This document shows positions 44,553 through 53,270 of a stretch of DNA of 64,000 nucleotides, one piece after another. Both the position numbers and the translations under genes were made by a program. This stretch comes from Pseudomonas bubulae (GTDB lineage Bacteria > Pseudomonadota > Gammaproteobacteria > Pseudomonadales > Pseudomonadaceae): the NCBI RefSeq assembly GCF_900618535.1, contig NZ_UYJA01000005.1, positions 62,001 to 126,000 of the forward strand, read 5' to 3'. Position 1 is the first letter of the stretch; each line of letters starts with the position of its first letter. The notes beneath the pieces are model-generated. The model saw nothing but the letters and a program-made list of their open reading frames with translations, made no database searches and was not told the DNA's origin.

Positions 44553-45499
44553 ACCTGATTCGTTTCGCCCTCTGCCTGGGCGCAGTGCTCGCCTCGCCCC
44601 TGGCCTTTGCCGAGGCCACGCAGTACCCGCTGACTATCAAGAGTTGCAATCGCGACGTGACCTTCGACCAGGCCCCCAAACACGCGGTCAGCCATGACAT
44701 CAACATGACCCAGATGATGCTCGCCCTCGGTCTCAAGCCACACATGGCCGGCTACAGCGGGATCAGCGGGTGGAAGGCCGTGACCCCGCAGATGAAAGTG
44801 ATCCTCGATGGTCTGCCGGAACTGGCGAGCAAATACCCGTCAGTGGAAACCCTGCTCAATGCCAACGTCGATTTCTTCTTCGCCGGCTGGGACTACGGCA
44901 TGCGCGTGGGCGGCGACCTCACGCCGCAAACCCTGACCCCGCTGGGCATCAATGTGTATGAGCTGACCGAGTCCTGCGCATTTGTGATGAAGCGCCCGCC
45001 CGCCAGCATGGAAGACACCTATAACGACCTGCGCAACCTGGGCAGGATCTTCGACGTGCAGGATCGCGCCAGTGCGTTGATCGCCCAGATGCAGGCAAAA
45101 ATTGCAGACGTCCAAAACACCCTGCCCACCTCGAAGCCCCGGGTTTTCCTGTATGACAGCGGTGAAGACCGGGCCATGACTTCGGGCAAACTGGGTATCC
45201 CCCACGCATTGATCGAAGCCGCCGGTGGCAACGATATCCTCAGCGATATCGACGCCAGCTGGACCCGTATCAATTGGGAAACCGTGGTCGAGCGCAACCC
45301 CGAAGTCATCGTGATCGTTGATTACAGCGAGGTCACCGCCGAGCAGAAACAACGCTTCCTGGAAACCAACCCGGCGCTGCAATCGGTAGACGCGATCCGT
45401 AACAAGCGCTTTATCGTTATCCCTTATGTGCAGGCCACGCCGGGCATCGACAACGTGCTCGCCATCGAAACCCTGGCTAAAGGCTTTCACCCGCAATGA
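44549..45499 (+). CDS. ABC transporter substrate-binding protein (FecB/BtuF type)
   Basis: Periplasmic binding protein of 316 residues with a signal peptide (IRFALCLGAVLASPLAFA) and the class III two-lobed fold of metal-chelate binding proteins. Marks are the LTIKSCNRDVTFDQAPKHAV start, the central helix region and PEVIVIVDYSE. Early conserved residues (SHDINMTQMMLALGL) fit the FecB family. Substrate unknown: zinc-metallophore, cobalamin and siderophores are all handled by this fold. ATGA overlap with the ATPase gene. Confidence 0.88.
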   Translation: MNLIRFALCLGAVLASPLAFAEATQYPLTIKSCNRDVTFDQAPKHAVSHDINMTQMMLALGLKPHMAGYSGISGWKAVTPQMKVILDGLPELASKYPSVETLLNANVDFFFAGWDYGMRVGGDLTPQTLTPLGINVYELTESCAFVMKRPPASMEDTYNDLRNLGRIFDVQDRASALIAQMQAKIADVQNTLPTSKPRVFLYDSGEDRAMTSGKLGIPHALIEAAGGNDILSDIDASWTRINWETVVERNPEVIVIVDYSEVTAEQKQRFLETNPALQSVDAIRNKRFIVIPYVQATPGIDNVLAIETLAKGFHPQ

Positions 45500-46506
45500 T
45501 AGCCAGCCGCTACGCCCTGTTGCTCACTGGTCTTGGCGCATTGCTGCTGGTGTCGTGTGTGGTTTCGCTGGGTTTTGGCCCGGCGCGGGTGCCAGTGGAC
45601 GTGGTGTGGCAGATTCTGCTGCACAAGCTGTTTGGCATCGGCGACGTTAACTGGAGCGCGGGCCAGGAACATATCGTGTGGCTGATCCGCGTGCCGCGCA
45701 TGTTGCTGGGGGCGCTGGTGGGCGCAGGGCTGGCACTGATCGGCGCGGTGTTGCAGGCCGTGACCCGCAACCCCCTGGCCGACCCGCACCTGCTGGGTGT
45801 GACCAGCGGCGCCACGCTGGGGGCGGTGATTGTGGTGCTGCATGTGGGCGAAATCGTCGGGCTGCTGACCCTGCCCATTGCCGCATTTATCGGGGCGCTG
45901 TTGAGCATGGCTCTGGTACTGGCCATCGCCAGCCGACACGGCCGGCTCGACAGCGACCGTTTGCTGTTGTGCGGCGTGGCCGTATCCTTTGTGATGATGG
46001 CCGTGGCCAATACCCTGCTGTTTCTGGGCGACCACCGGGCCAGTTCCGCGGTGCTGTTCTGGATGCTCGGCGGGCTGGGACTGGCGCGCTGGGAGCTGCT
46101 GGCCATCCCCAGCGCCAGCGTGCTGCTGGGGCTGGTGTTGCTGCTGGGTATGGCACGCCCGCTGAATGCCCTGATGGCCGGCGAACAAACCGCCGTGACC
46201 CTGGGCTTGAATGCGCGCAATGTGCGCCTGCGGGTATTTTTGATCGCCTCGCTGATGACCGGCGTGCTGGTGGCCATCAGTGGCTCCATTGGTTTTGTCG
46301 GGCTGATGATTCCGCATATCGCCCGCCGCCTGGTGGGCGCGGAGCATCGACGTCTGCTGCCGGTATCCGCCTTGCTGGGCAGTGTGTTCCTGGTCTGGGT
46401 CGACGTGGCGGCACGCACCCTGATCGCCCCCGAAGACCTGCCCATAGGCGTGGCCACGGCGGCGATTGGCGGGCTGTTTTTTATCGGGTTGATGCGCAAA
46501 CGCTAA
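45496..46506 (+). CDS. FecCD-type ABC transporter permease
   Basis: Inner-membrane permease of 336 residues with about ten helices. Family marks are RVPRMLLGALVGAGLALIGAVLQAVTRNPLADPHLLGVTSGA and the ATPase-contact loop GFVGLMIPHIARRLVGAEHR. It probably forms a homodimer, because no second permease gene is present. ATGA overlap with the binding-protein gene. It closes the receptor/ABC unit; a small hairpin follows. Confidence 0.93.
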   Translation: MIASRYALLLTGLGALLLVSCVVSLGFGPARVPVDVVWQILLHKLFGIGDVNWSAGQEHIVWLIRVPRMLLGALVGAGLALIGAVLQAVTRNPLADPHLLGVTSGATLGAVIVVLHVGEIVGLLTLPIAAFIGALLSMALVLAIASRHGRLDSDRLLLCGVAVSFVMMAVANTLLFLGDHRASSAVLFWMLGGLGLARWELLAIPSASVLLGLVLLLGMARPLNALMAGEQTAVTLGLNARNVRLRVFLIASLMTGVLVAISGSIGFVGLMIPHIARRLVGAEHRRLLPVSALLGSVFLVWVDVAARTLIAPEDLPIGVATAAIGGLFFIGLMRKR

Positions 46507-46507
46507 C

Positions 46508-46525
46508 ACCGCCTGACAGGGCGGT
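46508..46525 (+). terminator. short hairpin after the permease gene
   Basis: ACCGCC-TGACAG-GGCGGT is a perfect six-base stem two bases after the stop codon. No T run follows, so terminator function is uncertain. Confidence 0.35.
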
Positions 46526-46586
46526 AGTGAGTCAAACCCGCAAAGCACCAAGGTGAAGCATAACCCCGCACCACCCCTTCCCGGCG

Positions 46587-46601
46587 GCACCAAACGGGTG
46601 C
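46587..46601. promoter_or_regulatory. NtrC-like binding site
   Basis: GCACCAAACGGGTGC has the GCACC-N5-GGTGC form of enteric NtrC sites. It lies about 70 bases upstream of a sigma-54 promoter, a normal enhancer distance. Confidence 0.6.
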
Positions 46602-46655
46602 GTCGTCGCGCCCACTCTTCGCGCAAAATACTGTTCCAGAGCCCTTTTCAGGTAT

Positions 46656-46671
46656 AGGCACAGCCTTTGCT
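46656..46671 (+). promoter_or_regulatory. sigma-54 (RpoN) promoter of urtA
   Basis: AGGCACAGCCTTTGCT has GGCAC-N5-TTGC with the -24 GG and -12 GC elements at exact spacing. Only the T before GG is changed to A. It lies about 60 bases before the urtA start and fits nitrogen-limited expression of urea uptake. Confidence 0.75.
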
Positions 46672-46729
46672 AAAGACCTCTCCAGTCATTGAATTCATCA
46701 CTAAAAATCAGAGACCTGGAGATCGCACC

Positions 46730-47995
46730 ATGAAGCGTCGTAGCTTGATCAAGGCTTTCACCCTGAGCGCCTCCATCGCAGCCATGGGCATGACCTGGAC
46801 GGTGCAAGCCGCCGAGACCATCAAAGTAGGGATTTTGCATTCGTTGTCCGGAACCATGGCGATCTCCGAAACCTCGCTCAAAGACATGGCCCTGATGACC
46901 ATTGACGAGATCAACGCCAAGGGCGGTGTCAACGGCAAGATGCTCGAACCCGTAGTAGTCGACCCGGCCTCCAACTGGCCACTGTTTGCCGAAAAGGGCC
47001 GCCAGTTGCTGACTCAGGACAAGGTTGCGGTGGTGTTCGGCTGCTGGACATCGGTGTCGCGCAAATCGGTACTGCCGGTGTTTGAAGAACTCAACGGCCT
47101 GCTGTTCTACCCGGTGCAATACGAAGGCGAAGAGATGTCGCCCAACGTCTTCTACACCGGCGCGGCGCCGAACCAGCAAGCGATTCCAGCGGTGGAATAC
47201 CTGATGAGCGAAGACGGCGGCAGCGCCAAACGTTTTGTGCTGCTGGGCACCGACTACGTGTACCCGCGCACCACCAACAAGATCCTGCGCGCATTCCTGC
47301 ATTCCAAAGGCGTGGCCGACAAGGACATCGAAGAGGTCTACACCCCGTTTGGCCACAGCGACTACCAGACCATCGTGGCCAATATCAAAAAGTTCTCGGC
47401 GGGCGGCAAGACAGCGGTGATCTCCACGGTCAACGGTGACTCCAACGTGCCCTTCTATAAAGAGCTGGCCAACCAGGGCCTGAAAGCGACCGACGTGCCG
47501 GTGATCGCGTTCTCGGTGGGTGAAGAGGAGCTGCGCGGCATCGACACCAAACCGCTGGTGGGTAACCTGGCGGCGTGGAACTACTTCCAGTCGGTAGAGA
47601 ACCCGGTCAACGCCAAATTCGTGGCTGACTGGAAAGCCTACGCCAAAAAACACAACCTGCCGGGCGCCGACAAGGCCGTGACCAACGACCCGATGGAAGC
47701 TACCTACGTGGGCATTCACATGTGGGCCCAGGCGGCCGAAAAAGCCAAGTCCACCGATGTCGACAAGGTGCGCGAAGCCCTGGCGGGCCAGACCTTTGCC
47801 GCGCCTTCGGGCTACACCCTGACGATGGACAAGACCAACCATCACCTGCACAAGCCGGTAATGATCGGCGAGATCCAGCCGGACGGGCAGTTCAGCGTGG
47901 TATGGCAGACCGAAGGGCCGATCCGCGCCCAGCCGTGGAGCCCTTACATCCCGGGCAATGACAAGAAGCCGGATTACGCGGTGAAGAGTAACTGA
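46730..47995 (+). CDS. urtA: urea ABC transporter substrate-binding protein
   Basis: Periplasmic binding protein for urea (and short amides) of 421 residues. After a signal peptide (MKRRSLIKAFTLSASIAAMG ... VQA) the class I fold begins IKVGILHSLSGTMAISETSLKD. The GCWTSVSRKSVLPVFEELNGLLFYP and NDPMEATYVGIHMW stretches are typical of UrtA. The ATG at 46730 has CTGGAG in front. An upstream TTG would lie inside the sigma-54 promoter, so the shorter start is right. Followed by a REPIN, then urtB. Confidence 0.95.
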   Translation: MKRRSLIKAFTLSASIAAMGMTWTVQAAETIKVGILHSLSGTMAISETSLKDMALMTIDEINAKGGVNGKMLEPVVVDPASNWPLFAEKGRQLLTQDKVAVVFGCWTSVSRKSVLPVFEELNGLLFYPVQYEGEEMSPNVFYTGAAPNQQAIPAVEYLMSEDGGSAKRFVLLGTDYVYPRTTNKILRAFLHSKGVADKDIEEVYTPFGHSDYQTIVANIKKFSAGGKTAVISTVNGDSNVPFYKELANQGLKATDVPVIAFSVGEEELRGIDTKPLVGNLAAWNYFQSVENPVNAKFVADWKAYAKKHNLPGADKAVTNDPMEATYVGIHMWAQAAEKAKSTDVDKVREALAGQTFAAPSGYTLTMDKTNHHLHKPVMIGEIQPDGQFSVVWQTEGPIRAQPWSPYIPGNDKKPDYAVKSN

Positions 47996-48019
47996 GGCCA
48001 GCCTCATCGTTGTGCTTTT

Positions 48020-48104
48020 GTGGGAGCGGGCTTGCTCGCGATGCAGTCAACACGGTTTGACTGAAAGACCGCGTTGCCTGCATCGCGAGCAAGCCCGCTC
48101 CCAC
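48020..48104. repeat. REPIN between urtA and urtB
   Basis: Arms 48020-48045 and 48079-48104 are exact inverted copies (GTGGGAGCGGGCTTGCTCGC core) with a 33-base spacer. In an operon, such hairpins can protect the upstream mRNA, which would raise the binding protein over the permeases. Confidence 0.9.
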
Positions 48105-48144
48105 AGGTGTGTTGAATTGCTTCTATCTGTGCAAGGCCATAACT

Positions 48145-49647
48145 ATGCCCACTGCCCTTTACCGCGTTATCGTCGCGCTACTGCTGTTGCTGCCCCTGGC
48201 CGCCCACGCCGACGACGCCAGCGACTTCGCCGCAGCCACTAACTCACAGCAAGCCACGCTACTCGAAAGCTGGGCGGCACAACCGGCACCCGCCCGTGTA
48301 GAGCTGATCAATAGCCTGCAACAAGGCCAGATCAGCGTAGACGGCCAGGTTAAAACCCTGCGCCTGAACAACCGCTTGCGCGGCTTGATCGATACCGCAC
48401 TGGCCAGCCATCAACTGCTGGCAGCCGACCCCAAGCTGCGCTTGAGCGCAGCGCAACAATTGCAGAAATCCGCCAAACCGGCGCAACTCAATTTCCTCGA
48501 CCAACAACTGGCCGCTGAAAAGGACAGCGATGTGCACAGCGCATTAAGCCTGGCGCTGGCCAATCTGCAATTGGTCGACCCCAACCCTGCCGTGCGTCTG
48601 GCCGCCGTGCGCCTGCTGGGCGAAACTGGCGAACCGCTGGCCCGGACCCGCCTCGAAAACCTGCTGCAACCAGGGGTAGAAACCGATGCCAGCGTGCACA
48701 CCGCCGCCGAAACCAGCCTGGTGCAAATCAAACGCAAGCTGCTGATCGGCGACCTGCTGGGGCAGGCGTTCAGCGGTTTGTCCCTCGGATCGATCCTGCT
48801 GCTGGCTGCACTCGGCCTGGCCATCACCTTTGGCCTGCTGGGGGTGATCAATATGGCCCACGGCGAAATGCTGATGCTCGGCGCCTATTCCACCTACTGC
48901 GTGCAGTTGCTGTTCCAGCGCTTTGCTCCCGGCGCCATCGAGTTCTACCCGCTGCTGGCCCTGCCCGTGGCGTTCTTCGTTACCGCAGCCGTGGGCATGC
49001 TGCTGGAGCGCACCATCATCCGTCACCTCTACGGCCGCCCGCTGGAGACATTGCTTGCCACCTGGGGCATCAGCCTGATCCTGATCCAGCTGGTACGTGT
49101 GCTGTTCGGCGCGCAAAACGTCGAAGTGGCCAACCCGGCCTGGCTGTCGGGCGGGCTGCAAGTGCTGCCCAACCTGGTGTTGCCGTATAACCGTCTGGTG
49201 ATCATCGTCTTCGCCCTGGCCGTGGTGGTACTGACCTGGCTGCTGCTGAACAAGACCCGTTTGGGCCTCAACGTGCGCGCCGTTACCCAGAACCGCAACA
49301 TGGCTGCCTGCTGCGGTGTACCCACCGGGCGCGTGGACATGCTCGCCTTCGGCCTGGGCTCGGGGATTGCCGGACTTGGCGGCGTGGCCTTGAGCCAGGT
49401 CGGCAACGTGGGCCCGGATCTGGGACAGGGCTACATCATCGACTCGTTTCTGGTGGTGGTGCTGGGCGGCGTCGGCCAATTGGCCGGTACTGTGTATGCG
49501 GCCTTTGGCCTGGGTATCGCCAACAAGATCCTCGAACCGCAGATCGGTGCCGTGCTGGGCAAAATCCTGATCCTGGGACTGATCATTCTGTTTATCCAGA
49601 AGCGTCCGCAGGGGCTCTTCGCGCTTAAAGGACGGGTGATCGACTGA
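48145..49647 (+). CDS. urtB: urea ABC transporter permease UrtB
   Basis: Of 500 residues. It begins with a signal peptide (LYRVIVALLLLLPLAAHA) and a periplasmic helical region of about 190 residues. The LivH-like permease follows (LGAFS-type start GLSLGSILLLAALGLAITFGLLG, NMAHGEMLMLGAYS). This long N-terminal extension is usual for UrtB. The ATG at 48145 has AAGG upstream; a TTG 36 bases earlier lies next to the REPIN. Its stop overlaps urtC by one base (TGATG). Confidence 0.93.
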   Translation: MPTALYRVIVALLLLLPLAAHADDASDFAAATNSQQATLLESWAAQPAPARVELINSLQQGQISVDGQVKTLRLNNRLRGLIDTALASHQLLAADPKLRLSAAQQLQKSAKPAQLNFLDQQLAAEKDSDVHSALSLALANLQLVDPNPAVRLAAVRLLGETGEPLARTRLENLLQPGVETDASVHTAAETSLVQIKRKLLIGDLLGQAFSGLSLGSILLLAALGLAITFGLLGVINMAHGEMLMLGAYSTYCVQLLFQRFAPGAIEFYPLLALPVAFFVTAAVGMLLERTIIRHLYGRPLETLLATWGISLILIQLVRVLFGAQNVEVANPAWLSGGLQVLPNLVLPYNRLVIIVFALAVVVLTWLLLNKTRLGLNVRAVTQNRNMAACCGVPTGRVDMLAFGLGSGIAGLGGVALSQVGNVGPDLGQGYIIDSFLVVVLGGVGQLAGTVYAAFGLGIANKILEPQIGAVLGKILILGLIILFIQKRPQGLFALKGRVID

Positions 49648-50726
49648 TGAATCAGCCTCTGATGGTCACTGCTGCACAAAAGGCCGGACCTGCGGTCACT
49701 ACACTGGTGGGCGTTCTGGTCCTGCTGGTATTGCTGGCCCTGCCGCTGCTCTCGCTGTTGCCCGCCGACAGCCCGTTGCAGGTCTCGGCCTACACGCTGA
49801 CGCTGGTGGGCAAGATTCTCTGCTACGCCATTGTCGCCCTGGCCCTGGATCTGGTCTGGGGCTACGCCGGGCTGCTGTCGCTCGGCCATGGCCTGTTCTT
49901 CGCCCTGGGCGGTTACGCAATGGGTATGTACCTGATGCGCCAGGCCTCGGGCGACGAGCTGCCGGCCTTTATGACCTTTTTGTCGTGGACCGAGCTGCCA
50001 TGGTACTGGGTCGGTACCGAGCATTTCTGGTGGGCAATGTGTCTGGTGGTATTGGCCCCCGGCCTGCTGGCCCTGGTGTTCGGCTTTTTCGCCTTTCGCT
50101 CGCGGATCAAGGGCGTGTACTTCTCGATCATGACCCAGGCCCTGACCTTCGCCGGAATGCTGCTGTTTTTCCGCAACGAAACCGGCTTTGGCGGCAACAA
50201 CGGCTTCACCAATTTTCGCAGTATTCTGGGCTTTGGCATCACCGAGCCGGGCACGCGCGCGGCGCTGTTTTTGGCCACCGTGCTGCTGCTGGTGACCAGC
50301 CTGTTCCTTGGCTGGCGACTGGCGCGCAGCAAGTTCGGCCGGGTATTGACCGCACTGCGCGACGCGGAAAACCGCCTGATGTTCTGCGGCTACGACCCAC
50401 GCGGTTTCAAGCTGTTCGTCTGGGTACTGAGCGCCGTGCTGTGCGGCCTGGCCGGGGCCTTGTATGTGCCCCAGGTGGGCATTATCAACCCGGGTGAAAT
50501 GTCGCCGACCAACTCCATCGAAGCCGCCGTATGGGTCGCCCTCGGCGGGCGCGGCACCCTGATCGGCCCGCTGCTGGGGGCAGGCGTGGTCAATGGCATG
50601 AAAAGCTGGTTTACCGTGGCCTTCCCCGAATACTGGCTGTTCTTTCTCGGGGCGCTGTTTATCGTCGTGACCCTGTACCTGCCAAAAGGCGTGATCGGCC
50701 TGCTGAAGAAAAGGGGCGAACAATGA
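49647..50726 (+). CDS. urtC: urea ABC transporter permease UrtC
   Basis: Second membrane subunit of the urea importer, 359 residues, LivM-like with about nine helices. Marks are DLVWGYAGLLSLGHGLFFALGGYAMGMYLMRQ, GNNGFTNF and AVWVALGGRGTLIGPLLGAG. It is translationally coupled to urtB and to urtD (ATGA). Confidence 0.94.
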   Translation: MNQPLMVTAAQKAGPAVTTLVGVLVLLVLLALPLLSLLPADSPLQVSAYTLTLVGKILCYAIVALALDLVWGYAGLLSLGHGLFFALGGYAMGMYLMRQASGDELPAFMTFLSWTELPWYWVGTEHFWWAMCLVVLAPGLLALVFGFFAFRSRIKGVYFSIMTQALTFAGMLLFFRNETGFGGNNGFTNFRSILGFGITEPGTRAALFLATVLLLVTSLFLGWRLARSKFGRVLTALRDAENRLMFCGYDPRGFKLFVWVLSAVLCGLAGALYVPQVGIINPGEMSPTNSIEAAVWVALGGRGTLIGPLLGAGVVNGMKSWFTVAFPEYWLFFLGALFIVVTLYLPKGVIGLLKKRGEQ

Positions 50727-51571
50727 GAATCACACCGACCGCCGAATTCATGCTCGAACCGGTGCTGGACGCTGGCAGCAGTCGCGACGCCATCGGCCTG
50801 GGACAAGCCGCCGGGCCGGGCCTGAACACCCGCCACGGCACCCTCCTGACCCTGGAAGACATCAGCGTCAGCTTCGATGGCTTCAAGGCCCTGAACAACC
50901 TCAACCTGTATATCGGCGTCGGTGAACTGCGCTGCATCATCGGCCCCAATGGTGCGGGCAAGACCACCATGATGGATGTGATCACCGGCAAGACCCGGCC
51001 CAGCGAAGGCCAGGCCTGGTTTGGCGAAACCCTCGACCTGCGCCAGATGAGCGAAGTACAGATCGCCCAGGCCGGGATTGGCCGAAAGTTCCAGAAGCCC
51101 ACGGTATTCGAGGCCCTGAGCGTGTTCGAGAACCTGGAGCTGGCGCAGAAGACCGACAAGTCGGTGTGGGCCAGCCTGCGCGCGAAACTGACAGGAGAGC
51201 AAAAGGACCGTATCGGCGAAGTGCTGCATACCATCCGCCTGACCGGCTCGGCCCTGCGGCCTGCGGGGCTGTTGTCCCACGGGCAGAAACAGTTTCTGGA
51301 AATCGGCATGTTGTTGATGCAGGACCCGCAACTGCTGTTGCTCGACGAGCCGGTGGCGGGCATGACCGATGCCGAAACCGAATTCACCGCCGAGCTGTTC
51401 AAGAGCCTGGCGGGCAAACATTCGCTGATGGTGGTGGAGCATGACATGGGCTTTGTCGGCTCGATTGCCGACCACGTCACCGTGCTGCACCAGGGCAGCG
51501 TATTGGCCGAAGGCTCGCTGGAGCAGGTGCAGGCGGATGAACGGGTGATCGAAGTCTACCTGGGTCGCTGA
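50723..51571 (+). CDS. urtD: urea ABC transporter ATP-binding protein UrtD
   Basis: LivG-like ATPase of 282 residues. An N-terminal leader of about 40 residues comes first. Then Walker A GPNGAGKTTMMD, the typical IGRKFQKPTVFEALSVFENLELA, signature LSHGQKQFLEIG, Walker B LLLLDEPVAGMT and H-loop VVEHDM. The ATG at 50723 overlaps the urtC stop; longer upstream frames lie within urtC. A fragment of a REP element follows the stop. Confidence 0.94.
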   Translation: MRITPTAEFMLEPVLDAGSSRDAIGLGQAAGPGLNTRHGTLLTLEDISVSFDGFKALNNLNLYIGVGELRCIIGPNGAGKTTMMDVITGKTRPSEGQAWFGETLDLRQMSEVQIAQAGIGRKFQKPTVFEALSVFENLELAQKTDKSVWASLRAKLTGEQKDRIGEVLHTIRLTGSALRPAGLLSHGQKQFLEIGMLLMQDPQLLLLDEPVAGMTDAETEFTAELFKSLAGKHSLMVVEHDMGFVGSIADHVTVLHQGSVLAEGSLEQVQADERVIEVYLGR

Positions 51572-51577
51572 AAACTG

Positions 51578-51589
51578 CCCGCTCCCACA
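51578..51589. repeat. REP half-site remnant between urtD and urtE
   Basis: CCCGCTCCCACA is the outer half of one REP arm with no partner nearby. It looks like the scar of a lost element. Confidence 0.5.
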
Positions 51590-51611
51590 GGGGGCATGGA
51601 GAGAACTGAAC

Positions 51612-52310
51612 ATGCTTAACGTCGAAAAACTGCACCAATACTACGGCGGCAGTCATATCCTTCGCGGCCTGTCCTTCGAGGTCAAAGTCGGTGAAGTCAC
51701 CTGCCTGCTCGGCCGTAATGGCGTGGGCAAGACCACCCTGCTCAAATGCCTGATGGGCCTGTTGCCGGTCAAGGAAGGCAGCGTGCAGTGGGAGGGCCAG
51801 CCCATCACCACGCTCAAGCCTCATCAGCGGGTCCACGCCGGGATCGCCTATGTGCCCCAGGGCCGGGAGATTTTCGGGCGCCTGACAGTGGAAGAAAACC
51901 TGCTGATGGGCCTGTCGCGCTTTCCCGGCGCCGAGGCCAGGGAAGTGCCGGCGTTTATCTACGAACTGTTCCCGGTGCTGCTGCAAATGAAACACCGGCG
52001 CGGCGGCGATTTGTCCGGCGGCCAGCAGCAACAGCTGGCCATCGGTCGCGCACTGGCCAGCCGCCCGCGTCTGCTGATCCTCGACGAGCCCACCGAAGGC
52101 ATCCAGCCCTCGGTGATCAAGGAGATCGGCGCAGTGATCAAAATGCTCGCCGCCCGCGGCGATATGGCGATTTTGCTGGTGGAGCAGTTTTATGACTTTG
52201 CCGAAGAACTGGCCGATCAGTATCTGGTGATGTCGCGAGGTGAAATCGTGCAACAGGGGCGTGGCGAAAATATGCAAACAGAGGGTGTGCGCGGGCTGGT
52301 GACGATTTAA
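51612..52310 (+). CDS. urtE: urea ABC transporter ATP-binding protein UrtE
   Basis: LivF-like ATPase of 232 residues. Walker A LLGRNGVGKTTLLKC, the YVPQGREIFGRLTVEENLLMG stretch, signature LSGGQQQQLAIGRAL, Walker B LLILDEPTEGIQP and H-loop LVEQFYDFA. Start ATG with GAGAGAAC upstream. Last transporter gene; ureD begins 45 bases later. Confidence 0.95.
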   Translation: MLNVEKLHQYYGGSHILRGLSFEVKVGEVTCLLGRNGVGKTTLLKCLMGLLPVKEGSVQWEGQPITTLKPHQRVHAGIAYVPQGREIFGRLTVEENLLMGLSRFPGAEAREVPAFIYELFPVLLQMKHRRGGDLSGGQQQQLAIGRALASRPRLLILDEPTEGIQPSVIKEIGAVIKMLAARGDMAILLVEQFYDFAEELADQYLVMSRGEIVQQGRGENMQTEGVRGLVTI

Positions 52311-52355
52311 TCTGTCCCTCTTTCCTGGTGCTTTTCTTACAAAGAAGTCCTACAT

Positions 52356-53195
52356 ATGAACCTGCCGGCCAATACCGCATTGTTCACCCCCAGCTGGCTC
52401 GCCGAGCTGGAGCTGGGCTATGGCCGTTTTGGCGACAGCACCCGCCCTACCCTGCGGCGCCACCTCGGCCCGTTGCGGGTGCAAAAGCATTTGTACGCCG
52501 AAGGCCCCGAGGTGTGCCAGCACATCATCGTCCACCCGCCGGGGGGGATTGCCGGGGGTGACCAACTGAATATCAGCGCCAGCGTCGGCCCCGATGCCTG
52601 GGCGCAATTGACCAGCCCCGGCGCGGCCAAGTGGTATCGCGCGGCGGGCCCGGCTTACCAGACAGTCGAATTGAACGTGGCTGCCGGCGCGACCCTGGAA
52701 TGGCTGCCGCAAGAAACCATCGTGTTAAGCGCAGCCCAGGCCGAACTCACCACCCGTATCGAACTTGCTGGCGATGCACGGCTGTTTTACTGGGACATGG
52801 TGGCGTTGGGGCGGCTGGCCAGCGGCGAGCGTTTTGAGCACGGGCATTTTCAGTCACGCCTGGATATCCGCCGCGACGGCCAGTTGCTCTGGCATGAACG
52901 CCAGCGCATTGCAGGCGGCGACGGGCTGCTGGACTCGCCCATCGGCCTGGATGGCAACCCGGTGTTTGCCACCTTGCTGGTAACGGGTGAAGTCAGTGCC
53001 GAGCTGCTGGAACGCTGCCGCGCGCTGGCCAACCCGGTACGCGGTGATTTGACTCAATTACCGGGTCTACTGGTAGCGCGCTGCCTGGCCAGTGAAGCCT
53101 TGCAGGCGCGCAGCTGGCTGATCGATTTATGGCGCTTGCTGCGCCCGGCATTGCTGGGGCGCGAGGCGTTGGCGCCACGCATCTGGAGTACCTGA
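52356..53195 (+). CDS. ureD: urease accessory protein UreD
   Basis: Scaffold that, with UreF and UreG, loads nickel and carbon dioxide into the urease active site. It is 279 residues: AELELGYGRFGDSTRPTLRRHLGPLRVQKHLYAEG, then HHPPGG-like (HPPGGIAGGDQL), TSPGAAKWYR, WLPQETIVL and GDARLFYWDM, all UreD marks. UreE, UreF and UreG are not in this window; in P. aeruginosa they lie elsewhere. Confidence 0.95.
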   Translation: MNLPANTALFTPSWLAELELGYGRFGDSTRPTLRRHLGPLRVQKHLYAEGPEVCQHIIVHPPGGIAGGDQLNISASVGPDAWAQLTSPGAAKWYRAAGPAYQTVELNVAAGATLEWLPQETIVLSAAQAELTTRIELAGDARLFYWDMVALGRLASGERFEHGHFQSRLDIRRDGQLLWHERQRIAGGDGLLDSPIGLDGNPVFATLLVTGEVSAELLERCRALANPVRGDLTQLPGLLVARCLASEALQARSWLIDLWRLLRPALLGREALAPRIWST

Positions 53196-53199
53196 AGAG

Positions 53200-53227
53200 C
53201 CCCTCTCCCTCTGGGAGAGGGTGAGGG
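53200..53227. repeat. CCCTCTCCC-type palindromic repeat, short
   Basis: CCCCTCTCCCTCTGGGAGAG with a trailing GGTGAGGG; one unit of the repeat family also seen at 39864, 43688 and 60809. Lies between ureD and ureA within the urease operon. Confidence 0.8.
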
Positions 53228-53270
53228 CCAAGGCCCGACTCATTTTTAACTGCCGAACACGGACCCGACC

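Noticed and set aside
46667..46729. Longer urtA start at the TTG 46667
   Set aside because: It would begin inside the -12 element of the sigma-54 promoter and add residues before a complete signal peptide.
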